From Pseudomonas saponiphila (lineage in GTDB: Bacteria; Pseudomonadota; Gammaproteobacteria; Pseudomonadales; Pseudomonadaceae): 64,000 bases of DNA. Position numbers and translations under genes: made by a program. The stretch's first letter is position 1. Every line of letters starts with the position of its first letter. The stretch lies in contig NZ_FNTJ01000001.1 of NCBI RefSeq assembly GCF_900105185.1, positions 1,599,501 to 1,663,500 on the forward strand. The letters run 5' to 3'. The notes below the pieces were generated by a model, which saw nothing but the letters and a program-made list of their open reading frames with translations, had not been told where the DNA came from and made no database searches. This document shows positions 36,690-45,078 of this stretch, one piece after another.

Positions 36690-37007
36690 TCAGCTGGCGC
36701 TGACCTTCAAGCCCACCAGGCCGGCGATGATCAGCGCCACGCTGGCCAGGCGCACCAGGGCCATGGATTCGCCGAACAGGATGATCCCGGCGATGACCGT
36801 GCCGATGGCACCCACTCCGGTCCAGATGGCGTAGGCGGTGCCCAGGGGCAGTTCCTTCATGGCCAGGCCGAGCAGGCCCAGGCTGATGGCCATGGCGAGG
36901 ATGGTCAGGGCGGTGGGCAACGGACGGCTGAAACCGTCGGTGTACTTCAGGCCGACGGCCCAGCCTACTTCGAACAAACCGGCAAACAACAAAATGATCC
37001 AGGACAT
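36690..37007 (-). CDS. gdx: SugE/Gdx small multidrug-resistance family guanidinium exporter
   Basis: A 105-residue, four-helix SMR protein of the SugE subtype. The conserved membrane glutamate is in [19 protein letters not shown] (about residue 13), with the subtype-typical GWA/K-Y-T residues after it. Further motifs are [20 protein letters not shown] (about 56-75) and a GLxGLK end. SugE-type proteins behind guanidine riboswitches export guanidinium with protons (hence gdx). The leader here carries a guanidine-II riboswitch, which makes the guanidinium role much more likely than quaternary-amine resistance. Confidence 0.93.
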   Translation of the reverse strand: MSWIILLFAGLFEVGWAVGLKYTDGFSRPLPTALTILAMAISLGLLGLAMKELPLGTAYAIWTGVGAIGTVIAGIILFGESMALVRLASVALIIAGLVGLKVSAS

Positions 37008-37010
37008 GCT

Positions 37011-37080
37011 GACCTCATCGGTGGACGGGGTCGTCCCCAGAATTAATCACTCGATCGAGTGGCGAGGTCGTCCTCGCGGT
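37011..37080 (-). ncRNA. Guanidine-II (mini-ykkC) riboswitch
   Basis: The minus-strand leader has two hairpins with identical ACGA loops. P1 is GCGAGG-ACGA-CCTCGC (37062-37077) and P2 is GGGG-ACGA-CCCC (37027-37038), joined by a 23-base AT-rich linker. This is the guanidine-II consensus (two stems with ACGR loops). The ribosome site GAGGTC (37011-37016) is exactly complementary to the GACCTC in the 3' arm of P1, so an alternative fold can hide it when guanidine is absent. A TATACT -10 element at 37085-37090 starts the RNA just before P1. Confidence 0.9.
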
Positions 37081-37125
37081 GCGCAGTATACTGCCCAATT
37101 CTGTTTGGGCGATCAGTTTTTCCGC

Positions 37126-38091
37126 TCAGTCACTGAGCTGTTGTGTTTCCAGTTTTTGCTCGTTTTCATCATTCATGCGGCGCAAGTAGGTAGAGAGCAG
37201 CGCACCGGAAATATTGTGCCAGACACTGAACAGGGCGCTGGGCACGGCCGCCAGGGGCGAAAAATGGGCGCTGGCCAGGGCCGCCCCCAGGCCGGAGTTC
37301 TGCATGCCGACCTCGAGTGCAAGGGATTTGCGTTGTGCCAGGGGCAGTTTGAAGACTCGGCCGGTGAAGTAGCCCAGTAAATAGCCGAAGCTGTTGTGCA
37401 GCATCACCACTGCCATGATCAGCAGCCCGGATTCGGCGATTTTCCCTTGGCTGGCCGCCACCACGGCGGTGACGATGATGACGATGCTCACCACCGAAAC
37501 CAACGGCAGCACCTCTACCGCGTGCTGCACCCGCTGGCCCAGCAGACGTTGGGCCAGGACGCCGAGCGCGATCGGTAGCAGCACCACCTGCAGGATCGAC
37601 CAGAACAACTCCATGAACGACACCGGCAACCAGGCCGAGGCCAGCAACCAGATCAGTGCCGGGGTCAACAGCGGGGCGAACAGGGTGGTCACCGCGGCAA
37701 TCGCTACCGACAGAGCCAGATCGCCTCGGGCCAGCCAGGTCATGACGTTGGAGGAGGTGCCGCTTGGGCAGCAGCCGACGAGAATCACTCCAACGGCGAT
37801 TTCCGCCGGCAGGTGAAATACCTGACAGAGGGCCCAGGCCACGCCTGGCATGATCACGAAATGCGCCACTACCCCCAGGGCCACCCGCCAGGGATGACGC
37901 GCCACTTCGGCGAAGTCTTCGAGTTTCAGGGTTAGCCCCATGCCGAACATCACCAAGCCCAGTAGCGGCACAATGGCGCCCTTGAGGTCGATGAACCAGC
38001 CGGGCTGGAAGAATGCCAGGATGGCGAAGATCAGTACCCAGTAAGCGAAGGTGTTGCCGACAAAGCGGCTGAGTGCAGCCAGTGCGCGCAT
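37126..38091 (-). CDS. Bile acid:sodium symporter (BASS) family transporter
   Basis: A 321-residue membrane protein with about ten helices. The family signature GCCPSGTSSNVMTWLARGDLALSV occurs around residues 110-133 and is one of the sodium-site regions; a second crossover motif is EVGMQNSGLGAALA (about 260-273). The start at 38091 (MRALAALSRF) gives a normal length. Natural substrates in bacteria include organic acids such as pantoate; the substrate here is unknown. It is followed in the same direction by the guanidine riboswitch, but 36 bases and a promoter intervene. Confidence 0.87.
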   Translation of the reverse strand: MRALAALSRFVGNTFAYWVLIFAILAFFQPGWFIDLKGAIVPLLGLVMFGMGLTLKLEDFAEVARHPWRVALGVVAHFVIMPGVAWALCQVFHLPAEIAVGVILVGCCPSGTSSNVMTWLARGDLALSVAIAAVTTLFAPLLTPALIWLLASAWLPVSFMELFWSILQVVLLPIALGVLAQRLLGQRVQHAVEVLPLVSVVSIVIIVTAVVAASQGKIAESGLLIMAVVMLHNSFGYLLGYFTGRVFKLPLAQRKSLALEVGMQNSGLGAALASAHFSPLAAVPSALFSVWHNISGALLSTYLRRMNDENEQKLETQQLSD

Positions 38092-38165
38092 GACCTGTTC
38101 CTTTTTATGTGAAAACGCCACCGAGGGCGGTGGCGTCTGGTGCGAGCGGCTATCCGGACAAGGCG

Positions 38166-39086
38166 TCAGATACCTTGCGGAATCTCCTCGCCGCCCAGGG
38201 CTTCGAACAGCGCCGGGAGGAAGTCGCCGAAGGTCAGCATCATCAGGGTGAAGCTGGCGTCCTGCTGGCCGAGGGCTTCATCACCACCGTCCTGTTCCGC
38301 CTGGTCCTGCAGCAGGTCTTCGAACTTCAGGCGCTTGACCACCATCTTGTCGTCGAGCATGAAGGACAGCTTGTCCTGCCAGGCCAGGGCCAGTTGAGTG
38401 ACCACCTTGCCGGTGCTCAGGTGCAGCTGGATTTCCTCGCCGGTCAGGTCCTGGCGCTTGCAGCGCACAATGCCGCCGTCCTCGTGGGTGTCGCGCAGCT
38501 CGCATTCGTCGAGCACGAAGAAGTCGTCGGCGGCTTTCTGCGTCTTGACCCAGTCGGTCATGATTGCGCTCGGGGCGATCTTCACGGTCAGCGGACGTAC
38601 TGGCAGGGTGCCGAGGACTTCGCGCAAGGTGGAGAGCAGGTCTTCGGCGCGCTTGGGACTTGCCGAGTTGACCAGGATCAGGCCCTGTTTCGGGGCGATG
38701 GCGGCGAAGGTCGAAGAGCGACGGATAAAGGCGCGGGGCAGGAAGGCCTGGATGATTTCATCCTTGATCTGGTCGCGCTCCTTCTTATAGACCTTGCGCA
38801 TCTGTTCGGCTTCGATCTCTTCGACCTTTTCCTTCACCGCGTCGCGCACCACGCTGCCAGGCAGGATGCGTTCTTCCTTGCGTGCGGCCACCAGCATGAA
38901 GTCCTGGCTGACGTGAACCAGCGGGGCGTCTTCACCTTTGCCGAAAGGGGCGACGAAACCGTAAGTGGTCAACTCCTGGCTTGCACAGGGGCGCGCCAGT
39001 TTGGTCGCCAGTGCAGTTTCCAGCGCCTCAGCATCAAAAGGCAGATCTTGGGTCAGGCGATAGATCAGCAGGTTTTTGAACCACAT
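38166..39086 (-). CDS. rdgC: Recombination-associated protein RdgC
   Basis: A 306-residue RdgC protein, a ring-shaped double-strand DNA-binding dimer that limits RecA filament function. The N-terminus [20 protein letters not shown] is characteristic. So are YGFVAPFG (about residues 42-49), [19 protein letters not shown] (about 74-92) and the late IPQGI end. ATG at 39086 was chosen over a longer frame from 39110 because it matches the family start. The tRNA cluster begins 160 bases upstream in the opposite direction. Confidence 0.95.
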   Translation of the reverse strand: MWFKNLLIYRLTQDLPFDAEALETALATKLARPCASQELTTYGFVAPFGKGEDAPLVHVSQDFMLVAARKEERILPGSVVRDAVKEKVEEIEAEQMRKVYKKERDQIKDEIIQAFLPRAFIRRSSTFAAIAPKQGLILVNSASPKRAEDLLSTLREVLGTLPVRPLTVKIAPSAIMTDWVKTQKAADDFFVLDECELRDTHEDGGIVRCKRQDLTGEEIQLHLSTGKVVTQLALAWQDKLSFMLDDKMVVKRLKFEDLLQDQAEQDGGDEALGQQDASFTLMMLTFGDFLPALFEALGGEEIPQGI

Positions 39087-39196
39087 GGGGTGAATCTCTC
39101 CTTTATACAAAGGAGGGCATTATTCTCTTCGCTGCTGCTCAGGCCAACCCTTCGCTAAGCCTTTGGAAGGCCTGAAAAAATTATTATAAAAAGTGC

Positions 39197-39225
39197 TTGC
39201 CAGAGTACGGACTGCTCCGTAGAAT
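39197..39225 (+). promoter_or_regulatory. Sigma70-type promoter of the first tRNA unit
   Basis: TTGCCA (39197-39202), a 17-base spacer and TAGAAT (39220-39225) lie 22 bases before the first tRNA-Val. A GC-rich discriminator (GCGCGCCAC) follows, as is common at stringently controlled tRNA promoters. Confidence 0.75.
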
Positions 39226-39246
39226 GCGCGCCACACCGAACGTGAA

Positions 39247-39322
39247 GGGTGATTAGCTCAGCTGGGAGAGCGTCTGCCTTACAAGCAGAATGTCGGCGGT
39301 TCGATCCCGTCATCACCCACCA
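39247..39322 (+). tRNA. tRNA-Val (anticodon TAC), copy 1
   Basis: A 76-base tRNA with acceptor stem GGGTGAT / ATCACCC, D-arm TTAGCTCAGCTGGGAGAG, anticodon loop CTTACAA, T-loop GTTCGATCC and encoded CCA. The TAC anticodon reads GTN valine codons. It is followed 19 bases on by tRNA-Asp in one transcript. Confidence 0.96.
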
Positions 39323-39341
39323 TTCGCATTCAGTGTTACGC

Positions 39342-39418
39342 GCAGCGGTAGTTCAGTCGGTTAGAATACCGGCCTGTCACGCCGGGGGTCGCGGGTTCGA
39401 GTCCCGTCCGCTGCGCCA
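39342..39418 (+). tRNA. tRNA-Asp (anticodon GTC), copy 1
   Basis: A 77-base tRNA with acceptor stem GCAGCGG / CCGCTGC, anticodon loop CTGTCAC, T-loop GTTCGAGTC and encoded CCA. It forms a unit with the upstream tRNA-Val and ends before a terminator at 39459. Confidence 0.96.
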
Positions 39419-39458
39419 TATTCGGTAACCTGGAACACTGAACGCCAGGTCACCACGG

Positions 39459-39482
39459 AAAGCCCGCTAGCGCGGGCTTTTT
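39459..39482 (+). terminator. Terminator of tRNA unit 1
   Basis: AAGCCCGC / GCGGGCTT stem followed by TTTTTG. The copy at 39818-39841 has changes in the loop and flanks only. Confidence 0.85.
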
Positions 39483-39605
39483 GCTGTAAAGAGTTATGTG
39501 GGTTGCGTTGCTGTTCACGGAAATTTGGTTTTTTTAATAAAATTATTAATTAAATCAACACTTTACGAATTTCTGTGGCATAATGCGCCCCGCAACGAAG
39601 GTAAA

Positions 39606-39681
39606 GGGTGATTAGCTCAGCTGGGAGAGCGTCTGCCTTACAAGCAGAATGTCGGCGGTTCGATCCCGTCATCACCCACCA
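39606..39681 (+). tRNA. tRNA-Val (anticodon TAC), copy 2
   Basis: Same sequence as the copy at 39247-39322, exactly 359 bases downstream. Its own upstream region has a CATAAT -10-like element at 39579-39584, with a poor -35 region that differs from that of unit 1. Confidence 0.96.
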
Positions 39682-39700
39682 CTTACTTTCAACGCTACGC

Positions 39701-39777
39701 GCAGCGGTAGTTCAGTCGGTTAGAATACCGGCCTGTCACGCCGGGGGTCGCGGGTTCGAGTCCCGTCCGCTGCGCCA
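39701..39777 (+). tRNA. tRNA-Asp (anticodon GTC), copy 2
   Basis: Same sequence as the copy at 39342-39418, 359 bases downstream. It is followed by a second copy of the terminator. Confidence 0.96.
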
Positions 39778-39817
39778 TATTCGGTAACCTGGAACACTGA
39801 ACGCCAGGTCACCACAG

Positions 39818-39841
39818 AAAGCCCGCTAACGCGGGCTTTTT
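39818..39841 (+). terminator. Terminator of tRNA unit 2
   Basis: AAGCCCGC / GCGGGCTT stem followed by TTTTTG, with loop AACG-like in place of AGCG in unit 1. Confidence 0.85.
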
Positions 39842-39877
39842 GCTGTCTGGGATTCGGCTTGGTTCAGATCCTGTGCG

Positions 39878-39904
39878 AAAAAAAGCGGCCCTTGGGCCGC
39901 TTTT
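39878..39904. terminator. Terminator after the catalase-like gene
   Basis: AAAAGCGGCCC / GGGCCGCTTTT stem with a two-base loop. It can end transcription from both directions; the minus-strand catalase-like gene stops 13 bases before it. Confidence 0.88.
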
Positions 39905-39916
39905 CTTGTTCATGGC

Positions 39917-41086
39917 TTACTGCTCGGCGTTTCGGCTGTGCCGATAGTCGCTGACAGCTTCGTAGACCGCTTTGCGCAAGCGGTTGATGCCGCCGATGGG
40001 GCGATGGGCTTCGATGCCGAACCAGGGGTTGAAGGATTGGTTGTCGCAGGCCAGGTTCTGCGCCGGGGTGTCGAAGTCCTGTGCGGGAATGGTCAAGCGC
40101 GCCACGGTTTCAAAGGGGGCGTCGCTTTCCTTCCATTCGATGCTGGTGTCCTCGATCGGCATGAACCGACTCGGGTTCTGACGCTGGATCTGCAGGACGA
40201 AGCAGGCCGGAACCCGATCGGTGGACAGTTGTTGGGTCAGGGCGCTGCGCAGGAAGTTGGGCAGGTCCTGATTCTGCGCCGGCAGGCTGTAGGCCGGGCA
40301 ACTGTCGGGGTCCGGCATCACCCGGAACTTGGCATTGGCATTGCCGAACTTGTAGGGCGAAACCGAGAAGTACGTGCTCTGGGTCGGGCTGGCCGGTGCC
40401 GGTGACAGCGTGGCCAGGGCGATGAACAGGTGGCGGACCTGCCAGCTGCGAGGATCCCAGCCAGGAAAGAACGCCCCGGCTTTCTTGCCGTCCGCCTGGG
40501 CGGCGATGTTCTGCTGATACTCGGCCACATCGCTGACGAAGAAGTTCGGATGGTTGAACATCACGAAGTCCTGCTCGCGTCGCCCCGATTCCGCGGGTAT
40601 CAACTGTTGCCCTGGCACATCCAACAGTTTGATTGCCATGCCGCGGGCGTCGCGAATGCTGTCGAACTGCGGATAGGCATTGCCATTGGACAAGCGCACC
40701 GTCGCTTGCCAGGTCTGGCCAGGACTGGCGAACACTCCCTGGCGCAGCTCCGGACTCAGGTCCTTGAGTACCTGGACCTCGGCTTTTACGCAGCCATGGG
40801 CCTTGGCATGGGCATCGCGCAGGTAGCGGGTGCCCTCGCGGTGCTGGTCGACGATGCGCACGGCGGTCTGGATGATGTCCTGGGTGCGCGCGGCCTCATC
40901 GGCGGGAATCTGCTCCTGTACCGCCACCGGGCCGCGGTGCTGCCAGGCGAACCAGGCGCTGGACAGCGCCCAGGCCATGAGGCCGATGACCAGCAGCATT
41001 AGCAGCGTCTTGCCCAGCAATGAGCCCAGGCGCAGCCACAGCCTGGCCAGCAGCGACGGTCGTTTTCTTGCGAGATCGAGTTTCAT
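39917..41086 (-). CDS. Catalase-like haem protein with membrane anchor
   Basis: A 389-residue member of the small catalase-related haemoprotein group. A hydrophobic helix near residues 28-48 should anchor it to the inner membrane facing the periplasm. The catalase distal histidine is in KAHGCVKAEV (about residue 96), the distal asparagine in FVMFNHPNFFV (about 175), and RLSNGNAYPQFDSIRDARGMAIKL resembles the haem-side VRFS/RDxRGFAxK block of catalases. The product is shorter than true catalases (about 480 or more). Such proteins often act as peroxidases on organic hydroperoxides rather than on hydrogen peroxide. It overlaps the cytochrome gene by four bases (ATGA). Confidence 0.82.
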   Translation of the reverse strand: MKLDLARKRPSLLARLWLRLGSLLGKTLLMLLVIGLMAWALSSAWFAWQHRGPVAVQEQIPADEAARTQDIIQTAVRIVDQHREGTRYLRDAHAKAHGCVKAEVQVLKDLSPELRQGVFASPGQTWQATVRLSNGNAYPQFDSIRDARGMAIKLLDVPGQQLIPAESGRREQDFVMFNHPNFFVSDVAEYQQNIAAQADGKKAGAFFPGWDPRSWQVRHLFIALATLSPAPASPTQSTYFSVSPYKFGNANAKFRVMPDPDSCPAYSLPAQNQDLPNFLRSALTQQLSTDRVPACFVLQIQRQNPSRFMPIEDTSIEWKESDAPFETVARLTIPAQDFDTPAQNLACDNQSFNPWFGIEAHRPIGGINRLRKAVYEAVSDYRHSRNAEQ

Positions 41087-42891
41087 GGCAGTTGCGACTC
41101 CAGCGGTCCGCCCAGCACTTTCAGGTATTCCAGCAATGCCCAGCGCTCCTCGGGCTGCAGTAACGGGCCGATAACTCCGTTGCCTCGCTGGCCAGCGCGG
41201 AATTCGTGACCGCTGTTGTGGTTGCCGCTGATGCGGGTATCGAATTCAAAACCATTCTTGAAGGCTTCCGGGCGGTAGCCCAGGTGCTTGGGGTCGTACT
41301 CGAAGGTGCCGCGATAGAAGGTCGTCGAGCGCTCCGCTTGCGGAGACAGCAGTTGATACAGGTTGGGCACCGAGCCGTTGTGCAGGTAGGGCGGGGTTGC
41401 CCAGACCCCGGCCAGCGGGCGGGCCTTGTAGGCGCGCAGCTCTCGTACCCCGATTGGCAGGCCATAGCCGTCCAGTCGTGGGCGCTCCTCGGGGCTGACC
41501 TTGGCGTCACGATAGGCGCGCTCTTCGACGAAGGCGGTGATGTAGGCCAGGCCCTTGGCCGCCGAGAGTTGGCGCAGGTCCAGCGGTTCGGTGGGCGTCG
41601 GGTGCAGCTCGACATTGGATTTTGCCAGCTCGGCGGTATCCCACTGCAGGGCGCTGAGGTCATAGCGCAGGTCGGCGATATTGCTGGCGGAGTTCGGGTC
41701 GGTGCCAATCACGGAAACCGGGAGCATTTTCAACTGCTGAACCGGTCGGCCATTGTTCTCGCTCACCGACGGCTGATGGCAGCCTGCGCAATGCTGGACG
41801 AACAGCTCACGACCCTTGGCGGCCAGGGGCTTATCGACGGCGCCCAGCAGTGTTTCCGGCCAGGCCGGGGGCTTGAGGCGCTGCAAGGTTTCTTCGATGA
41901 GGTTGAGGTCACGAACCCGCACGCTGGATGGATAGCGTGATTCGCCTGTGAGCGGCTGGCCGTTGGCGTCGAACAGGTTCAGGGTCGCGCCGACCCCGAG
42001 GGCTTCGCCGATATTGCGCGCCATGGGTTGCTGCGCCGAGCCGTTCCACTGTACCCAGTCGAATGTCCAGATATCCCACAATTGCGGGTAGTCCACGGGA
42101 GCATTGGCGATGCGGTAGTTCTCTGGGGAAATCGCGTCGCCGAAACTGGCGTTGGCGATGCGCCCGAATGCGTCGGTACGACCCGGCCCTTCCTCGGTGG
42201 GATACAGGCCGCGGTGGGTATCGTTCCAGGCCACTTGCAGGAAGTTGTCCAGTGAGCGCTTGAAGTCTTTGCGCAGTTGCTGGTGCTGCTCCTCATAGTT
42301 GTCGCCCAGGACTTTGCGAGCGAAACGTTCGAACTTCCAGGGGTTGTAATAAGTGGCGGTAAGGCTGGCCACCAGGGCCTGGCCGAAGCTGCCGCCACGC
42401 AGGGTCGGCACGCTTGAGGGCAGTACGTGTTGCGCCGATCCTCCGTCGATACGCAGGGCCTGATGGTTGAAGCGCAGTTCGCCGGTGTGACAGGCGGCGC
42501 AGGTGATGTCCAGGTAGTGTTCCGGGCTGCCGGGGTTTTGGTGGCGTGCGAAGCCTGCCGGGAGATTGCCGGGATTCAGCGCTGTGGCTTTCTGTCCGGG
42601 CTCCACCAGAAAGCCAAAGCGTGCCAGGTACTCGGGCGCGGCAAAGGATTGTTCGGAGAAGGGCAGTTCCAGGGCCACAAACCACTCATAGCGCAGGCCT
42701 TTGACCTGGGTGCCTTGGGGGGTGAAATAGTAGGTCTGGCGGTCTGTTGCATCCCACTGATCCAGGTAGTGCACCTGTTCGACGGGCACATATTCAGGAA
42801 GCTTGGGGTTGGCGATGTAGTACAGGACCACGGCCAGGACTGTGCCGATCAGTACGGCGATTATCAGTAATACACGGTAAATGAGGCGCAA
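41083..42891 (-). CDS. Diheme cytochrome c, RoxA / cytochrome-c-peroxidase-like
   Basis: A 602-residue secreted or membrane-anchored cytochrome. An N-terminal hydrophobic helix (about residues 5-28) is followed by two haem c sites, CAACH (about 131) and CAGCH (about 372). Late motifs typical of the RoxA-like diheme family are GVWATPPYLHNGSVPNLYQLL (about 501). The start is TTG at 42891, supported by AAGGA seven bases upstream; no ATG is available in frame. It heads an operon with the catalase-like gene, which suggests electron delivery to, or hydroperoxide exchange with, that protein. The substrate is unknown. Confidence 0.85.
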   Translation of the reverse strand: MRLIYRVLLIIAVLIGTVLAVVLYYIANPKLPEYVPVEQVHYLDQWDATDRQTYYFTPQGTQVKGLRYEWFVALELPFSEQSFAAPEYLARFGFLVEPGQKATALNPGNLPAGFARHQNPGSPEHYLDITCAACHTGELRFNHQALRIDGGSAQHVLPSSVPTLRGGSFGQALVASLTATYYNPWKFERFARKVLGDNYEEQHQQLRKDFKRSLDNFLQVAWNDTHRGLYPTEEGPGRTDAFGRIANASFGDAISPENYRIANAPVDYPQLWDIWTFDWVQWNGSAQQPMARNIGEALGVGATLNLFDANGQPLTGESRYPSSVRVRDLNLIEETLQRLKPPAWPETLLGAVDKPLAAKGRELFVQHCAGCHQPSVSENNGRPVQQLKMLPVSVIGTDPNSASNIADLRYDLSALQWDTAELAKSNVELHPTPTEPLDLRQLSAAKGLAYITAFVEERAYRDAKVSPEERPRLDGYGLPIGVRELRAYKARPLAGVWATPPYLHNGSVPNLYQLLSPQAERSTTFYRGTFEYDPKHLGYRPEAFKNGFEFDTRISGNHNSGHEFRAGQRGNGVIGPLLQPEERWALLEYLKVLGGPLESQLP

Positions 42892-43160
42892 GATGTACGT
42901 CCTTGTCGAATTTGCCTTCCTTATGCCTGAGCGTCATTGACGCGGCAAGTAGCCATTACTTGCGCTATGGTTATTCGCGCTCGTTCCAGTGCCTCATTCA
43001 GCCGCCTGGGCGGGGCGTTCCCCACAGCACAAAAACGTGTTTAAAGACGTGAACTTATCGGACATTTACTACTCTTACGCCGGTAGCCATTGGTCGTGGT
43101 CGCCTGATAAGCTCGCGGCTTTATTCGATTGCCCTTTAGGCGCATGAACAAGGAAATAGC

Positions 43161-43874
43161 ATGAAACAGCATCGGTTGGCGGCGGCGGTGGCCCTGGTTA
43201 GCCTGGTACTTGCGGGTTGTGATTCGCAGACCAGCGTAGAGCTGAAAACCCCGGCGCAAAAAGCTTCCTACGGTATCGGCCTGAACATGGGCAAGAGCCT
43301 GGCTCAGGAAGGCATGGATGACCTGGATTCCAAAGCCGTAGCCCAGGGCATCGAAGATGCCGTCGGCAAGAAAGAACAGAAGCTGAAGGACGAAGAACTG
43401 GTCGAAGCCTTTGCCGCGCTGCAAAAGCGTGCCGAAGAGCGCATGGCCAAGATGAGCGAAGAGTCGGCGGCTGCCGGCAAGAAATTCCTCGAAGAGAACG
43501 GCAAGAAAGCCGGTGTGACCACCACGGCTTCCGGCCTGCAGTACGAAGTGTTGAAGAAGGCCGACGGCGCTCAGCCAAAGCCGACTGACGTGGTGACCGT
43601 TCACTACACCGGTACTTTGACCAACGGCACCGTGTTCGACAGCTCGGTAGAGCGTGGTAGCCCGATCGATCTGCCGGTCAGTGGCGTGATCCCCGGTTGG
43701 GTTGAAGGCCTGCAATTGATGCACGTGGGTGAGAAGTACAAGTTGTATATCCCTAGCGATCTGGCTTACGGCGCGCAAAGCCCAAGCCCGTCGATCCCGG
43801 CCAACTCGGTGCTGGTATTCGAGTTGGAGCTGCTGGGGATCAAGGATCCAGCCAAGCAGGACGCCGCCAAGTAA
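43161..43874 (+). CDS. FKBP-type peptidyl-prolyl isomerase lipoprotein (Mip/FkpA-like)
   Basis: A 237-residue protein. The lipobox LVLAGC at about residues 15-20 indicates lipidation. The N-terminal helical dimerisation domain (about 28-125, Lys/Glu/Ala rich) is followed by the FKBP domain (about 135-228), with VTVHYTGTLTNGTVFDSS, VIPGWVEGLQLMHVGEKYKLYIP and a VFELELL end. It should fold proteins in the periplasm. AAGGAAA lies seven bases before the ATG. A rho-independent hairpin follows. Confidence 0.93.
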   Translation: MKQHRLAAAVALVSLVLAGCDSQTSVELKTPAQKASYGIGLNMGKSLAQEGMDDLDSKAVAQGIEDAVGKKEQKLKDEELVEAFAALQKRAEERMAKMSEESAAAGKKFLEENGKKAGVTTTASGLQYEVLKKADGAQPKPTDVVTVHYTGTLTNGTVFDSSVERGSPIDLPVSGVIPGWVEGLQLMHVGEKYKLYIPSDLAYGAQSPSPSIPANSVLVFELELLGIKDPAKQDAAK

Positions 43875-43894
43875 CCTGTCTTTGCGCCTGAAGC

Positions 43895-43925
43895 AACGCC
43901 CCGTTTTTACGGGGCGTTGTCGTTT
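43895..43925 (+). terminator. Hairpin terminator after the FKBP gene
   Basis: AACGCCCCGT / ACGGGGCGTT ten-base stem with a four-base loop; the following run TGTCGTTTC is only moderately T-rich. Confidence 0.7.
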
Positions 43926-44124
43926 CTGCAAGACTCATCTGGCAATTAATGCGAACCAGCGGCATCGTCCGCGGTCAGAACGGGTTGTCAGCTGCGGGTA
44001 GTCGTTGAAGGCTGCCAAGTCAATGAAATTATGGGTTTTTTTATGTGAGTAAAAAACGCCCGATCTGAGCTCAGCCCTTGTGAGACGGGGCTTTCAGCCG
44101 TGAAAAATAGCTCTGTTCACAAGG

Positions 44125-44147
44125 TTATCCACAATTTGTGTGGATAA
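44125..44147. promoter_or_regulatory. Inverted pair of perfect DnaA boxes before the DUF1232 gene
   Basis: TTATCCACA (44125-44133), five bases (ATTTG), then TGTGGATAA (44139-44147), two perfect consensus DnaA boxes in inverted orientation. They end 19 bases before the DUF1232 start codon. The arrangement repeats that at 25386-25408. DnaA binding is inferred from the consensus. Confidence 0.65.
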
Positions 44148-44166
44148 CATTTCAGTGGGAGTGATG

Positions 44167-44622
44167 ATGAAAACACCCTGGAACTTTGCTCGCTTCCTGC
44201 CCTTGGCGAGCCGGTTGCTGAGCCGTGGTCGTTTGCCGACGCTATTGTTCGCGGTCGCCAGCAAGGGGGCGATCCAGGGAGGGCGCTTGGGCAAGGTCAA
44301 GGACGACCTGCGCCTGCTCCAGGCGTTATGCCTGGCTTACTGGCGAGGCGAATATCGGGCGATCAGCTCCAAGTCCTTGTTATCGGTGGTGGCGGGGTTG
44401 ATGTATTTCCTCAGTCCGGTGGACGCGATTCCCGATTTCATCCCGGTGTTTGGCATGCTCGACGACATTGCCGTGCTGGCCTGGCTGATGAAGACCCTGG
44501 ACGACGAACTCAGCGCCTTCCGCGCTTGGCGTGGCCGTCAGCGCCCGGAAAAACTGGCGGCAGTCGAACGTCTGCCGGATACACCGGAACAGTTGCGCCT
44601 GGAGGGACCGCGGCAAAACTGA
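44167..44622 (+). CDS. YkvA family (DUF1232) membrane-associated protein
   Basis: A 151-residue protein with the DUF1232 signature SVVAGLMYFLSPVDAIPDFIPVFGMLDD (about residues 77-104), a hydrophobic hairpin with the conserved SPxDxIPD element. The basic C-terminal region extends another 40 residues. ATG at 44167 is preferred over 44164 because GGGAG is five bases upstream. The function of the family is unknown. The paired DnaA boxes in its promoter region hint at a link to the replication cycle. Confidence 0.85.
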   Translation: MKTPWNFARFLPLASRLLSRGRLPTLLFAVASKGAIQGGRLGKVKDDLRLLQALCLAYWRGEYRAISSKSLLSVVAGLMYFLSPVDAIPDFIPVFGMLDDIAVLAWLMKTLDDELSAFRAWRGRQRPEKLAAVERLPDTPEQLRLEGPRQN

Positions 44623-44736
44623 GTCGATTGACTCGCGGGGTCAACAATCATGCTTCCCGCGACCGCAGCCGCTGTTAGGATTACACTTCAAAGGAAAAGT
44701 CCGACTCGATAAGTGTCGTTGTCCTACGGGGTAGTA

Positions 44737-45078
44737 ATGGATATTCAGATTATTGAACGCGATGGCGAGCCCGAATACGCGGTTCTGCCGTGGGCTCAGT
44801 ATCAAGCTTTATTGACAGCCGCAGGCCTCACCGAACCACTATCACATGCTGGCGCTACGTCTCAGGCGGCGCCACCGGCCCAGAGTCTTCCGGGCCTGGA
44901 TCAATTACGCAATCTGCGCGAAGGGAAGGGCATCGCCATCGAGGCGCTGGCCCGCAAAGTAGGTATCAGTCCGTCTTACCTGGCCCTGATTGAAAGTGGC
45001 GAGCGTCAACCCGACGCTGCGATTCGCCGCAGCCTGGCCTGGGAGTTGACGGTACCGGGGTGGAGGGAGCAATCGTGA
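44737..45078 (+). CDS. XRE-type helix-turn-helix protein, 113 residues
   Basis: The C-terminal half has an XRE/Cro helix-turn-helix: LDQLRNLREGKGIAIEALARKVGISPSYLALIESGERQPD (about residues 57-96). The N-terminal 30 residues (MDIQIIERDGEPEYAVLPWAQY) resemble the beta-strand start seen in some antitoxins of toxin-antitoxin systems. ATG at 44737 was chosen because the frame before it (TTG at 44713) has no ribosome site. The next gene overlaps its stop by four bases (GTGA), so the pair is translationally coupled. Confidence 0.8.
   Translation: MDIQIIERDGEPEYAVLPWAQYQALLTAAGLTEPLSHAGATSQAAPPAQSLPGLDQLRNLREGKGIAIEALARKVGISPSYLALIESGERQPDAAIRRSLAWELTVPGWREQS

Noticed and set aside
39247..39777. 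Integrated island at the tRNA genes
   Set aside because: No integrase, no partial tRNA repeat and no att duplication were seen. The duplication is of the tRNA unit itself.
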